From positions 95,533-159,532 of the forward strand of contig JAUJYN010000048.1 of NCBI GenBank assembly GCA_030737835.1: a DNA stretch of 64,000 bases, read 5' to 3'. The translations under genes were made by a program, and so were the position numbers. The first letter of the stretch is position 1. Every line of letters begins with the position of its first letter. Shown in pieces: positions 1-11,121 of this stretch. The DNA is from Acorus gramineus. Its lineage: Eukaryota; Streptophyta; Magnoliopsida; Acorales; Acoraceae. The notes beneath the pieces were generated by a model. The model was not told where the DNA came from, did no database searches, and worked only from the letters and a program-made list of their open reading frames with translations.

Positions 1-205
1 TCTATCATATCACACACACACCTCTCATACTTATTCTCAACACAAATAATTTATACATGGGTATAGTTGTCATTTAAAAAATTATAAACTCTTATCTATC
101 ATTATTTTATCCAAGGTGAATCAAACAACAAAAATATCAATTTTACGTTTCCCAATGAGAATAACATAAAATATAACAAAACAAAGATTTACAATCCATT
201 AGAAG
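1..205. repeat. Truncated MITE-like repeat related to 22409-22625
   Basis: This stretch aligns through its length, with small indels, to the inside of the Tourist-like MITE at 22149-22696. Shared landmarks are TCTATCATATCACACACA, the TTATTCTCAA...AATAATTTAT block and CCAAGGTGAA. The left part lies outside the window and no right terminus is visible, so this is a fragment. No coding potential is seen. Confidence 0.6.
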
Positions 206-316
206 TTAATGCATGTAAATGTTAATTTACTCAATTATTAATGTGTCAGGGTACTGGTTATAAAATCACATGTCATTTATAATTTAAAAGAAAAGCATAA
301 ATAAATAAAAAAATTT

Positions 317-492
317 GGAAAAAAATCCATATAACCCCTTGTAATCTGGCTTAAATCCATATAACCCCCTACATAAATTCATCGTCGTTAACTTGACTAA
401 AAGGCGGACAGAGGGGGTTATATGGATATATGAAGTTTGCAGGGGGTTATATGGATTTAGGCCAGATCTCAGGGGGTTATATGGATGTTTCC
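317..492. repeat. Foldback MITE-like inverted repeat
   Basis: Two arms of about 55 bp (roughly 317-371 and 438-492) are near-perfect reverse complements. Each arm holds the unit ATCCATATAACCCC twice, and a third inverted copy lies at about 410-428 in the spacer. The whole folds into one hairpin. This matches short foldback MITEs of plants. A target duplication could not be assigned. Confidence 0.7.
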
Positions 493-599
493 CTTATTTA
501 AAATATTCCAAACATCTAAATCAATATGAATATGTTTAAAATGTTCAAAGATCTAATATCCAAAATAAGGATCATATATCCAAATTATGTAATAAAAAT

Positions 600-1292
600 T
601 AAACAATTACTTATTACTAATCATAAATTTATGAACCTTACACATAACCCATTACATGGTTTAACAACAAAAACCATACTAATCTTATAATAAATAACAA
701 TTTATTAATCTATTATATGAACCACAAAGGGTTGATTCCATAAATTTTTACGTTTTTATCATTACAAAATTATTAAAACTCATTCTTTTCCTAAACCATT
801 ATTTTTTTAATATTATCTTAATATACTAAATAGATGATAGATCTTATAAATTTTATATATTACCATATTCTCTAACAAATTAATTAAAAGTTATTAGAAA
901 AATATATATTACATATTCATCAAATATCATTAAATTTTAGAAAATTTATAGTTTTAATGGACATTTTATATAATTTTTAAATGACTATTGTTATCAACCA
1001 ATGAGCATATTTTTGTTTATATTTTATTTTATTTTATTATTTTGTTGGTGGGATGTTCTTGGAGATTTATTAAATGTAGTGGATTATAGGAATGTGAGTG
1101 GGATGCATTTATTTTATTTTATGTTATTTCATTTTATATAAAAAAAAGACTTCATTGGGATGAATGGAGTTTGAGCATGGGATTATTTTATTTCATTTTA
1201 TTGTTAAATAGATTTTTTTTAGGGATTCATTAACGTATCATATTATTTATTGATTTTATTTTCACACACATATGCATGTGTGAAAAACCAGT
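600..1292 (+). repeat. AT-rich Helitron-like repeat, copy 1
   Basis: This AT-rich block aligns with 23330-23870 and, at its right end, with 25400-25512. Its right end carries an 8-bp stem hairpin (TTCACACA at 1261-1268, TGTGTGAA at 1277-1284) followed after three bases by CCAGT. The related copy at 25500 has CTAGT there. A hairpin just before CTRR-T is the Helitron 3' signature, so this may be a degenerate non-autonomous Helitron. No replicase coding is seen and the 5' end is not identified. Confidence 0.4.
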
Positions 1293-1761
1293 AAATATCT
1301 ATGTCCGAGTCAACATCTAGATTCGAATTTGGATATCATCCAAAAACCCGGCATCTAAATGAATACAATGTACAAATATCTACAAATAAAAATCACATAT
1401 CTAATATCAAATATGTATAAAAAATTAAATCTAGCTATACCTATAGACTAGTCGAAAAGAGTTTTAATTTTTAACTTTGTTTCTTTATAACATTTTTGTT
1501 ATATATGTGTCACTTTTTAGCCTATTGGCAACCATTGGAGCATTTTTAGCAGTTTTAAAATTTTTAGTGTTTTTCGATCGGAACCGCATAATTTCAGACT
1601 GTTAGCTATCGTCTGAGCTAGAGGACTCCGATTGGAAATCTAACTGCATATTATGTGTCCTGGTGCCGTTTTAAGCCACTCATGAAAATTTCATCGAATT
1701 CCGGCATCGTTTGCAAAAATTTCGCAGTTCCGGGGCGTATCCGGGTTTTTAAGTCGCGCTC

Positions 1762-1770
1762 TATTTAAAA
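1762..1770 (+). promoter_or_regulatory. LTR TATA box, family C copy 1
   Basis: TATTTAAAA lies shortly upstream of a CT-rich tract. The equivalent position reads TATTTAAG near 41706 in copy 2 and TATATAAAG near 61890 in copy 3, each about 30-40 bp before a conserved CACTATTCATCATC block. This is the expected place of the LTR promoter. Confidence 0.55.
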
Positions 1771-2076
1771 GGAATCAAAAATATCATTTCACTATTCATC
1801 ATCTTCCCGACTTGCTCTCTCTCTCTCCTCTCCTCCGTTTTTCTTCCGTTTGAGCCCCCTACACCCCTCAAAACCAAAAACCTAAAGCACGGGAAGTGTA
1901 CATCGGGTCCCGATCTACGCTCCAGTGTCTTCAAATCCGAATTCCGACGATCCTAGCCTCCCCGACCTCCCCTTTTCGTCCTCTGATTTGGCCCATTCCG
2001 AGGGATAAGCTAGATCGGGGCGTGAGAAGGCTTTTGGGAAGGATTTCGGCGCGTGGAGATCCTCCTCCTCCCCTCG

Positions 2077-3016
2077 GTAAGCCTCCTTTCCCTCTTTTTC
2101 TTGTCTAGATGATTGCTAGGGAGGGGTTTTGTGTTTGGGGGGTGGTCGGTGGCAGTGGGGGTCGTCGGAGGGTGGTCGGAGGTGGTTGGAGGTGGTCGGG
2201 GCAGTGGGAGGGGTGGTTGGAGGTGCTCGGCAGGCGGGAGATGTCCTCGGGCGCAGGCAGCAGCAGCAGCGGCTCAGGCAGCGCACATGCTGGGCGCGCG
2301 CGGGCATGCGCGCGTGCGTGCGCGGGTGTGCTTGCGCGCGGCGTGCGCGCGGGTGTGTGCGGGTCTGGTGCGAGGGGCTGGTCGTGCTGGGCGCGCGGGA
2401 CGAGCTGGCAGTGCTGGCGTGCTCGGGCTGGGGACCTCAGGCAGCACAGGCAGGGCGAGCGTGGCGATGCGCGCGGCATGCGTGCTGGGTCTTCTGGGCG
2501 CGAGTGCGCGCGGGTCTGTTCATGCAACTGTGCGCGAGGGGCTGATGGCGAGGAGCGGTGGAGCAGGTGGTGCAGTGCGCGAGGCGCGGTGGGGCAGGCT
2601 AGGCGTGCTCGAGGAGCTGGTCGAGCAGGGCAGTGCGCGCGAGGCGCGGCGAGACGGCGGAGGCGCGCGCGGGGTGCGCGCGGGAAGGTGCTGCGCGCGG
2701 GGGCCGTGCGGGGTGCTCGCGGGGTGCTCGCGGGGCGGCGGGGTGTTCGGGGCGCTCGGGCTACGGCGGCGGGGGCGCAGTGGATGCGCGGAGCCCGGGG
2801 TTGGTGCGGCGGCGTGTCCCAGCGGCGGGCAGGGGCCGGCGGAGCGCGGGATGCGCGGGCTGAAGCGCGGCGGTGCACCCGGGGGTCGGGTGGCCGTGCG
2901 GGGGTGCCGGGGGTGTTGGGTGTTGATTTGGGATCTTTGGGCGTTTATTTGTGTGTGTTATGTATTTTTGGGGTCATTGTGGATTTATTCTAACCAGTTA
3001 ATAACTTGTCTTGCAG
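2077..3016 (+). other. GC-dominated intron-like segment of family C LTR
   Basis: The segment begins GTAAGC after CCTCG and ends with a pyrimidine-rich CTTGTCTTGCAG. The same borders occur at 42037-42958 and 62220-63095, although the interior differs strongly between copies. The inside is very rich in G and in GCGCG runs, in sharp contrast to the AT-rich flanks. I infer an intron of the LTR-driven leader transcript. The G bias makes R-loop or quadruplex formation plausible. Confidence 0.5.
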
Positions 3017-3052
3017 ATCCCGACGGACGGTCGCGCGTCGACCCGATTTCCG
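3017..3052 (+). other. Conserved 36-nt exon-like block in family C LTR
   Basis: The block follows the acceptor-like AG and ends at a strong donor-like CG|GTGAGTGG. It is the best-conserved short stretch across all three C copies (ATC-C/T-CGACG...). The D LTR keeps the same borders around a 39-nt block. Its function is unknown. A spliced micro-exon is inferred. Confidence 0.45.
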
Positions 3053-4401
3053 GTGAGTGGGATAACCCAACCCAGCGTGGGAGGCGCTACATGCTTTGGG
3101 CGTGTACCGTCCTCCCCTGGGGCTTATAGTTAGTATTAACTGCTTTGATGTAATCCATGTATGCATGATGTGTGTGTAGAATTGCATGCCACCCTAGATT
3201 GTGTGATAGGGACTTGCACCCTTAGGATTGTGCATGAGCCGTGCATCCTGCCACCTCGCTATCATGCTAGGAAAGCCCGACCTCTACATGCGTCCTATAG
3301 TTTGATTTGTTTATTCAAATGCTAGCATAAATGAGGATTGCATGTTTTAGTCAATATTATAGGGAGGGGCCTTGCGAGGTCAACATTGAGACCCGGGTCA
3401 GGGTACTCCGTGTTCCTTGTGTGGTTGTCGGGACGTCCTGTATCGGGACCTCACGTTGCCCTCCCCAGGATACTTTCCCAATAATATTGCACCCCTGTGT
3501 TATGATTAATAAATGCATGTTCCCCGCATCCTGGTTATGCGCGCTGGTGGAATTCTGAGGAATTCGAGACATTAGAGTCGTAGAGATGTGCTGTCAGCGG
3601 ATCCGAGTGGATCATATGCGATGGATAGGCTGTTCTGTTCCCCTCGTCGGATCCGTGTAGAGACTACCTCGGCGTTAGACAGGTTGTCCCGTGCAGGGGC
3701 TCCACTAGTAGGCGCCTCCTGACTTGGAAGGACTGCGCTGAACATGGGAGTGGCCAAACAACCGCGGAGTGAGGAGAGACTATCGGTGGACCAAGGGTAA
3801 CCAACAGCCTAGTCAGTCCCAAGAGCCTAGGTCACCTGTTGAGAGGCTGAGGGTGAGGGTATGGGGTTCGGCGATGAACGAACCCCCGGATTGTGATATT
3901 ATGCCACTTGTGGCTTATGAATTGCTTAAATGTGGTTAATATGAACTGTATGCATAGGTTGTGCTATTCACTGAGCGTGTGGCTCACCCCTCGCATATTG
4001 TCTTTTCAGTGATCTCTGAGGGAGGAGCTTCCCGAGCGACTACACCGGCAGAGGGCAGCGCCGCGTCCCCCGAGTTTTGAGGCCATCAGCACCCTTCTTT
4101 CTGTTGTACGTATATGTTCTGTGCTTGGGCACTTAGTTGGATTATATTTGGATTTTGTTGTGTATATTTATGACATGTTGGCTCTCACAGGACTTATGAT
4201 TATGTATCGAGTCTGTAGTATGTTTTGACTACAGACTCAGTCTTTTAGCTTCCGCATTCGGTGTATATATTATGTCAGCCCTGCTTTTATCTGTGTGTCA
4301 TTTTAGTGATTGTTTGTGGTATATTGTTGGTTTCCTGTTACTGATATCATATATACACTTGCCGCGTCCCGGGGACGGCCGCCCTGGGGCGTGACAATTT
4401 T

Positions 4402-5064
4402 CATTTCCAATTTCATTTTTAGTTATTTATGATATTTGATTTTAGATTAAAGAATGAATGATATTGATCATGCCATATCATCAATTTTATTGTTTTTATT
4501 TTTCTTTGGTTTTATATTGGGATAATGATAAAACAAAAAAAAATATTAGGCTATCTATATATCTATTACTTACTTATAAAAATGATTCTGACCTAGTATT
4601 TTCATTTCTCTTTTCATCATTTAAACAATTGATTAATTACTAATATACATATTTATCTAAAATTTAACATTTTTTATATATAATGGATAAATAAATTATG
4701 GATATACATGGATTATAAGAATTTTCATTTCCCATTTTATCCATTATACAATTGATTAATTATTAATATTTATTACTTAGTTTTTTCATTTCCCTTTTTA
4801 TCCTTCCTTAAATTTATTAATTACTTATATCCTATTAATTCAAAATTTAAATTTTCATATTAGGTGTAGAGAAATGAGATACAAATTTTATATTTTCTTT
4901 ACCCCCTCATTTAAATATGGTAATTATTATATCCTATTTATTTGAAATTTAAGATTACGAAGTATATTTTTATAAATCATAAATATACTTGAATATTTAA
5001 AAATCAGATTTAATTTAATTATATCATGAAATTATATTAATTCAAAATTAAATAGATTCATTAT
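4402..5064. other. AT-rich spacer, nothing recognised
   Basis: AT-rich DNA between the family C solo LTR and element A. No open frame with recognisable similarity, terminal repeat or tandem array was seen. Confidence 0.6.
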
Positions 5065-5805
5065 TGTGGAGGTAAAAATTCGCACCGCGACACGTTTCAA
5101 GCCAGGACTGACGTGTCACGGTAGGACGGACATGGGCCATGTGTGGGACCTGCAAATTTGAGTCTGGATTCTTAGCCATGATGACATTCTCAAATGCGTT
5201 GGCACGACTAGATCCATGGTCTAGTTGGACAGTCAAGCATCTCGCGGAAGAATACCACCTCGAGTAGTTAAGGCACGACCAAACAAAATGTTTGGTTGGA
5301 CGACCTGACTCCTCACGAATGAGCAGGGAGGACACGATCAGGCAAGAGGTTTGGTCGGGTGACCTTCCATCTCACTGATGTATCCTAAAAGATGTATCAG
5401 ACAAATGAGTAGGCTAGAGGGCCACAAGCAGACTAAAGAAATGGTCAAAGGGATGTAAATGTCTGTAATTGCCAGGAGGGTAGTTAAGGCCCGCACATCA
5501 TGCGACGTGGGCATGAAGCGCCTCATTATTACGTAGGGTTTCCCCCAAAATCGCCCACTAAATGATAAAGTAGGAAGGCGGTTATAACAACCAGAATATG
5601 AGAAATTACGTGTGACTTGATCCCCAAGGGATACGTAGACAGTCTATAAAGAGGTCGCGAGATAAGCACTTTAAGGGCCCAGTCAAAGACAGACAAGAAC
5701 AGTAATATTCAAGCTACCAAATTAATTTTCTTTTTCACAAAAATTTCAATCTTAGTTTTAATCCCACTTCTACAAATTTAACTGTAGGGGAAATTATCCT
5801 CTTCA
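5065..5805 (+). repeat. 5' LTR of element A
   Basis: A 741-bp LTR with TATAAAG at 5645-5651. It is about 231 bp longer than the 3' LTR. The extra block follows GGTCGGGTGA near 5360 and ends just before the AACCAGAATATGAG near 5588. The rest aligns closely with the 3' LTR. Confidence 0.85.
5645..5651 (+). promoter_or_regulatory. TATA box in element A 5' LTR
   Basis: TATAAAG is kept at the same place in the 3' LTR (14645-14651), about 160 bp before the LTR end. This suits initiation of the genomic RNA. Confidence 0.55.
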
Positions 5806-5807
5806 GT

Positions 5808-5825
5808 TTGACACCGTCTATGGGA
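5808..5825 (+). other. Primer-binding site of element A
   Basis: The 18 bases from two bases after the LTR match the element B site (TTGGCGCCGTCTGTGGGA at 33026-33043) except for three G-to-A changes. TGGCGCCGT is complementary to the 3' end of tRNA-Asp type primers used by several plant gypsy elements. The primer identity is inferred. Confidence 0.55.
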
Positions 5826-5853
5826 CACTTGAAACAAAAAGTCAGTGTTCTCA

Positions 5854-7508
5854 ATGTCTGATCCAAGTGATCACACCCATTTGGAGAGTCAACAAGGTCG
5901 AGTTGACCTCCCACCAAATGTTGCCATCGATGAATCGCCCGGGACCTTGGCCAGCCAGGCCCAAGACCTCTGGCGGACAGTGGAGTCCGTACAAGAGACT
6001 CTCTTCACCTGCCTCCAAGGATCCATGCAGCAAATGATTGAAGCATCGATTCAACAGTTCTATGCCAACCAGCATCCGCAACCACCCGTTCAGCAGGGCG
6101 TCTTGCCACCTCCAGCGCAACCCAATCCGCCAGCCAACGCTGTGCACAATTCGGAAGGAAGTACTTCTTCCTCGAATTGTAGGCAACGAAGCCGTCGACG
6201 TTCACGCTCCCCTCGAGCTATCTGACGGAACCATGGAGAACAAAGGCGCGGACATTCTCCGTGCCGGGAACGGTCCGCCTGATGGGAAGCATTGCGAAGG
6301 CCGACTCATCAAGAAAGATTGGCCTTGCGCGAAGCATCCAACGGGTACCGGGGTGACCCCCCTTAGCAAACAGAAGGAGCCATCGTGCAGCCTTGCCACA
6401 ACTTGCGTTCAGAGGTTTGGCGAGCCCAAGATCATGGAATGGTGGAGCATGCGTTATGGGGGTTTGCCTCCCCGTTTTGCACAGCCATCCTTAGAGAACG
6501 ACTTCCACGGAAGTTTGTTCAGCCCAAATTCAAGCTGTACAATGGGCACGACAGATCCTTATGACCATATTTTGGCGTTCCATCACTCCATGGCATTGTA
6601 CAAGCTTTACGATAGGCTAATGTGCCGTCTCTTCCCGTCCAACCCGGAAGGGGCCGCACTCACCTGGTTCCATCTTCTTCCACCTGCGACGATCCAAACT
6701 TTCAAAGAGCTCGACACGATGTTCGCCGAGCACTTCGTCTGCAGCAGGTGAAGGAAGAATGACCTTGGAGATCTCATGAAGATCCAGATGCAAAAGGGAG
6801 AATCGATTCTACAATATGTCGATCGTTTCCATATCCTAAAGTTTGAAGTAGAAGACTGCAACGAGGATGCTGCAGTCATGGCTTTTCGCAACGGGTTACT
6901 AGCCGAGAATGGCTTGAAGGAATCGCTCATCAAGCGCACTCCTTTCGATTTGCGCGATCCGATGGGGCGTGTTGAGAAGTACACAAAGGTGGAGGAGGAA
7001 TCTAAGCTCCTCAAGCAAGTGGTGACTGCATACCGATCCCCGCCGACGGCCACCACTCCTGCACCAGCAACAAAACGCTCGTCGAAATCTCGTCAGAAGG
7101 ACCGACGGGGCAAGAAAGACAAGAAGTAGGGCGCCTCAACAAATGAGGTTCGGGAGGGAAGAGGGATGTTCTTTAAGATCTTGGGGTCCCAAATTCTACC
7201 CAGGATTCAAGGGCAGCAATGGTTCAGGTGGCCTGAACCAATGAAGAGTGACGAGTCAAAGCGGGACCAGTCTCTCCGCTGCGACTATCACAAAAGTGTG
7301 GGACACACCACTGATTGGTGCCGCATTCTCTAAGCATTCCTGGAAGAACAGGTCCGTAAGGGGTGCCTGAAGGAATATGTGCCCTCCGACAAGAATCAAG
7401 TCATAGAGGAGCAGCATGTTACGAATGTTCAATACTTCGGCCAGGATCATCTATGTCATCTTTGTAGGCAAGCCACACTTCGCCAAGCCAAAGAGTGTCT
7501 GACGAGAT
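5854..7508 (+). pseudogene. gag: gag of element A (broken)
   Basis: The product would be the capsid protein that packages element RNA. The first ATG opens a 124-residue N-terminal part rich in Gln and Pro. Capsid similarity continues in another frame through the core (LTWFHLLPP, then FAEHFVCSR) to about 7129. A zinc-knuckle-like CDYHKSVGHTTDWC lies near 7280-7320. Breaks are a frame change near 6040-6200, a TGA after FVCSR at 6749-6751, a TAG at 7127-7129 and a TAA at 7331-7333. The order and the CxxxH...GH...C knuckle match Tat-type gag. Element B carries the better preserved relative at 33245-34890. Confidence 0.8.
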
Positions 7509-8213
7509 TTGAAGAAGATGCAAATCTCCTTCGAAATGATGCAGATCGACCAGGAGCCAAATCTGGTCACAAAGAAAGCAAAGAGTGATGACGAAGGGGT
7601 CATCACCTTCTCTGACGCTGACCTGGAAGGAGTCCATGCCCCACATCTTGATGCGCTGGTAATTACTCTACGCATCTCTAACTTTGACATTAAGAGGATC
7701 CTCATTGACACAAGAAGTTCGGCCAACATCCTTTTCATGCAACCCTTCCTTCGGATGGGTTTGAAAGCGGCTGACCTTGTCCCGACTAAGGACCCTCTGG
7801 TCGCCTTCAATGGTGCAGGAGTCATCCCAGTCAGACGGATCATGTTGTCGGTCCGAGCGGGGAACCAGATGTCCATGACGGAGTTTACCATCATGAACCT
7901 CACGTCGCCATACAACGCAATCATTGGGCGCACGTGGTTAGCGGCGATGAAGGCGATCCTGTCCACTTATCATCAGCATCTTCGTTTCCCCACATCTGAG
8001 GGGATAATGGAGATTCGAGGGGATCAGGTGGCCGCTAGACGTTGTTATATGGCTGCACTGGCAGGGAAATCAACCTTGCCCGAGGAATTCCCCGACGAGG
8101 GAGAAATCCATCCAAAGAGGTAGCAATTACTTCAGGACCGAGTCAAGGAGGACGAAAGCCTATCTGGTCCCTAAGACAAGGTTCTAGAAGACCTTGAGCA
8201 GGTCCCCATAGAC
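7509..8213 (+). pseudogene. pro: Retroviral-type aspartic protease of element A
   Basis: The family processes the Gag-Pol polyprotein. The frame includes LDALVITL, then KRILIDTRSSANILF, with the catalytic Asp at 7707-7709, then YNAIIGRTWL and a MEIRGD block, matching Tat proteases. The catalytic loop reads D-T-R instead of D-T/S-G, a change likely to inactivate it. The frame stays open to a TAG at 8121-8123. Reading resumes toward RT (LEDLEQVPID) up to the hAT MITE, whose TSD is 8206-8213. Confidence 0.8.
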
Positions 8214-9004
8214 TAGGCCTGTCAACGGGTCGGGTCCAGACCCGGACCCGATTACACGTGTAATATACCCGACCCGATTTGGACTCGACCCGAGTTGGAC
8301 CCAACCCGGCGGACCCGAACAAACAAACGGGTCGGGTCCGGGTCCACCCCGCCCCGACCCGTTGGACCCGAGACCCGATTGTTTTATTAAAATATACTCA
8401 TATATTATAAGACCATTAATATTAGTTGATACATAATTTTATTTCTTACTTAACTTATTTTTGTATCTACAAGTTCATAAATCATAATCATAACAAGCCT
8501 ATAAATCGGTTTGTTTTGGACAATTAACTTATTAGCTTTTGAATTTGTATGATTAATTAGTTTGTTGCATGATTTATGTTTATTATTTAGGTTAATATGT
8601 TAGTGTTTATTGTTTTGAATGTTGTTTAGGTTAATATTGTTTTGAATGTTGTTTAGGTTAATATGTTTTTTATGTTAGTGATTATTGTTTTGGATGTTGT
8701 TTAATAATTCATTTACTTCTTTTGAATTGTATAAAATTATATTCAAATATAGTCTCATTAACAATAATGTTTTATTACAAAAAATTTCAAATAGAATGAT
8801 AAGGCAAACAAATACATGAGCTCTTCTCTCTTTTTTTTTTTTTTTTTTTACCCAACCATCTGGGTCGGGTCGGACCCGGACCCGACCCGGGTCCGACGGG
8901 TCCGGGTCTACATTTCCCCGGACCCGTCAACCCGCCGGATCCTGTCACGGGTCGGGTCCGAGTCCATCCTGACCCGACCCGGACCTGACCAGTTGACAGG
9001 CCTA
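8214..9004. mobile_element. Non-autonomous hAT element (MITE)
   Basis: A 791-bp insert has perfect 13-bp terminal inverted repeats (TAGGCCTGTCAAC at the left, its reverse complement at 8992-9004), extendable to 22 of 24 bases. It is flanked by perfect 8-bp duplications CCATAGAC at 8206-8213 and 9005-9012. The length of the duplication and the TA(G)G...TGTCAA terminus identify the hAT superfamily. Both ends are dense in GGGTCGGGTC / GACCCGACCC motifs, probably subterminal binding repeats. The middle is AT-rich with a poly-T run. No transposase coding is seen. Removing it with one duplication rejoins the protease-RT frame exactly. Confidence 0.93.
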
Positions 9005-9880
9005 CCATAGACCCTTTGACCCCAAGAAATTCTTTCTCGTTGGGAGTTTACTATCAGCCGAGGAAAGAAGGGCGATACTTGACCTCCTTGCTAGAAACAA
9101 GGATGTTTTTGCCTGGAGACCTTGCGACATGTCGAGAATCGACCCTGAAATCATGACTCACCTGTTGTTCACCTCGCCCGCCATTCGCTCAGTCCGACAG
9201 AAGCAGCAGAGAATGGCCTCCGCACACGCAGAAGCAATACGCGACGAGGTGAATAGACTCTTGATCGCTGGTTTCATCCGCGAGGTACGACATCCCGACT
9301 GGTTGGCCAATACCATGGTGGTTCCAAAGAAGAACAAGAAGTGGCAGGTGTGCATAGACTTTATCGACTTGAACAGCGCGTGCCCAAAGGACAGCTTTCC
9401 ACTTCCAAAGATCGATCAACTGGTGGACTCATCATCGGGTAATGAACTAATGAGTTTTATGGATGCTTATTCAGGCTACCACCAAATCCCGATGTACGAG
9501 CCCGACCAAGAGAAAACCGCATTCATAACCCCTACCGGCATTTACTGTTACAAAGTAATGCCATTCGGGTTAAAAAATGCCAGGGCTACCTATTAGAGGT
9601 TGGTCACAAAGATCTTCCAACACCAGATTGGTAGGACCGTAGAGGTCTATATTGATGGCATGATGGTCAAAAGCAAGCGCAAAAATGACCATCTTTCCCA
9701 TTTGGAAGAGGGCTTCGCTGTGTTACGCAAATACCGCCTCAAGCTTAATGCAACGAAGTGCTCATTCGGAGTCACCTCGGGCAAGTTTTTGGGGGTACTT
9801 GATGACTCAGCGAGGAATCAAAGCCAACCCCGATCAGATCAAGGCGATCATGGAGATGGAGCCACCGCATAACAAGAAAG
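9005..9880 (+). pseudogene. pol: Reverse transcriptase of element A
   Basis: Coding resumes in frame right after the MITE (PFDPKKFFLVG). RT blocks follow in order: NTMVVPKKNKKW, FIDLNSACPKDSFPLP, MDAYSGYHQIPM, TGIYCYKVMPFGLKNA, then the palm motif. The catalytic box reads Y-I-D-G (9648-9659) instead of Y-I/V-D-D, so the second catalytic Asp is lost. A TAG at 9594-9596 replaces a Gln codon, and one extra G in the G run 9791-9795 shifts the frame before the thumb region. The gene cannot make active enzyme. Confidence 0.88.
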
Positions 9881-10344
9881 AGGTGCAGAAGCTTACTGGA
9901 AGGTTGGCCACACTCAACCGATTCATCTCCAGAGCCATTGATCGGTGCCAACAATTCTTCCTATTGCTTCGAAAGGCTCAAAGGTTCGAATGGACACCGG
10001 AATGTCAGAAGGCGTTTGAGGAAATTAAAAAAAACCTCAGTACACCACCACTCCTGGTATGCCCTTCTCCCGAAGATATCTTACTCCTTTACGTCACAGC
10101 TTTCGAGCATGCAATCAGTTCTGCGCTGCTGAAGGACGTTGATCAGGGGCAACGAGCAATCTACTATGCCAGTAAAGCCTTAAATGGGGCAGAAACCAGG
10201 TATTCCCGCATCGAGAAACTTGCGTTTGCCTTACTCATTTTTGCCCGGAAATTACGGTATTATTTTCAAGCCCATTCGACCCATGTCGTCACTGACTTGC
10301 CTCTCAAGGCTGTACTACAAAAGACAGATGTTGCGAGGCGATAG
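9830..10344 (+). pseudogene. pol: RNase H domain linked to RT, element A
   Basis: After the frame shift at 9791-9795 the thumb/connection reads KKEVQKLTGRLATLNRFIS. The gypsy RNase H follows: FEWTPECQKAFEEIKK, LYVTAFEHAISSALL, AIYYASKALNGAETRYS and YYFQAHSTHVVTD. It ends at a TAG at 10342-10344, after which the same frame continues with LKWAVELSAFDIHY, so one codon change split the polyprotein. Confidence 0.85.
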
Positions 10345-11058
10345 TTGAAGTGGGCAGTGGAGTTATCTGCTTTTGATATCCACTATCAACCCAAGAATGC
10401 GATCAAAGGGCAGGTGGTTGTAGACATCATCGCCGACTTCACGCCTGCCGAGCAACAGGTCTGCACCATCTTCGACTTCAGGCCAATTTCTTGGACACTC
10501 CACGTCGATGGGGAGTCCAATCGAAGAGGGTCAGGAGTAGGGCTGATCCTACGAAGTGAGGAAGGATTTCTATTCGAACATGCGATCAAGCTTGGATTCA
10601 AGGCTTCCAACAACGAAGATGAATACGTGGCCTTGATTGCAGGTTTAGAATTCGTTGTAGATCTCTCCATGTGTAAATTGGTGATGTATAGCGATTCTCA
10701 GCTCGTGGTTTGCCAGATTATTGGAGAATATCAGACGAAAGACGAGCGCATGGCTGCCTATCAGAGCTATGCGCAAACCCTGCTTGCACAAATTGGTGAT
10801 TGGGAGATCCACTCGATCGATCGCGAGCAGAACACCCAAGCTGATGCCCTAGCAAATTTGGTTAGTGCTCTAGAAGGAGAACCATCTCGTGGGATTCAGG
10901 TCAAGTTTCTAGGTGGACCAAGCATCGCTCGATTCGAATCCGTCATGGTGATAGATTCAGAATCTCGAGAAGAGACTTGGATGGATCCCATCATGTCATA
11001 CCTAAAGGACGACATCCTCCCCCTAGACAAGGAAGAAGCCAGAAAAATTAAGAATTGA
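10345..11058 (+). pseudogene. pol: Second (archaeal-like) RNase H, element A
   Basis: A 237-codon open frame contains WTLHVDGESNRRGSGVGLIL, ASNNEDEYVALIAGLE, VMYSDSQLVVCQI and QNTQADALANLVSAL. These are the D, E, D and D catalytic blocks of an RNase HI. The additional RNase H downstream of the RT-linked one is a hallmark of Tat-group gypsy elements. After a TGA at 11056-11058 about 60 bp of sequence similar to the element B region before integrase remains (ILYNQSF). Then homology stops and integrase is absent. Confidence 0.85.
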
Positions 11059-11121
11059 TCCACTCGGTTCTTGATTTCTGATCAAGGCATTCTGTACAAT
11101 CAGAGCTTCAGCGGCCTGCTC

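Larger units (their letters stand above)
1497..4396 (+). mobile_element. Solo LTR, family C (copy 1)
   Basis: A 2900-bp TG...CA unit starts TGTTATATATG and ends GGGGCGTGACA, flanked by perfect 5-bp duplications ATTTT at 1492-1496 and 4397-4401. No internal domain, primer-binding site or second LTR is present, so this is a solo LTR left by LTR-LTR recombination. Sister copies lie at 41283-44508 and from 61632. The related family D LTR at 37076-40770 has the same end and similar internal order and begins an element with chromodomain-type gypsy remains, so family C is probably also Tekay/Del-like. Long open frames in its GC-rich middle exist on both strands and are compositional artefacts. Confidence 0.9.

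Noticed and set aside
2109..3129. Long open frames on both strands in GC-rich LTR segments (also 37790-38520, 41913-42851, 47509-48078, 62165-63144)
   Set aside because: They are Arg/Ala/Gly- or Pro-rich in every frame, do not match between copies, and follow from the GC content, which removes stop codons.
9129..11058. Element A pol as a functional gene
   Set aside because: Stops, a frameshift, YIDG in place of YIDD and missing integrase.
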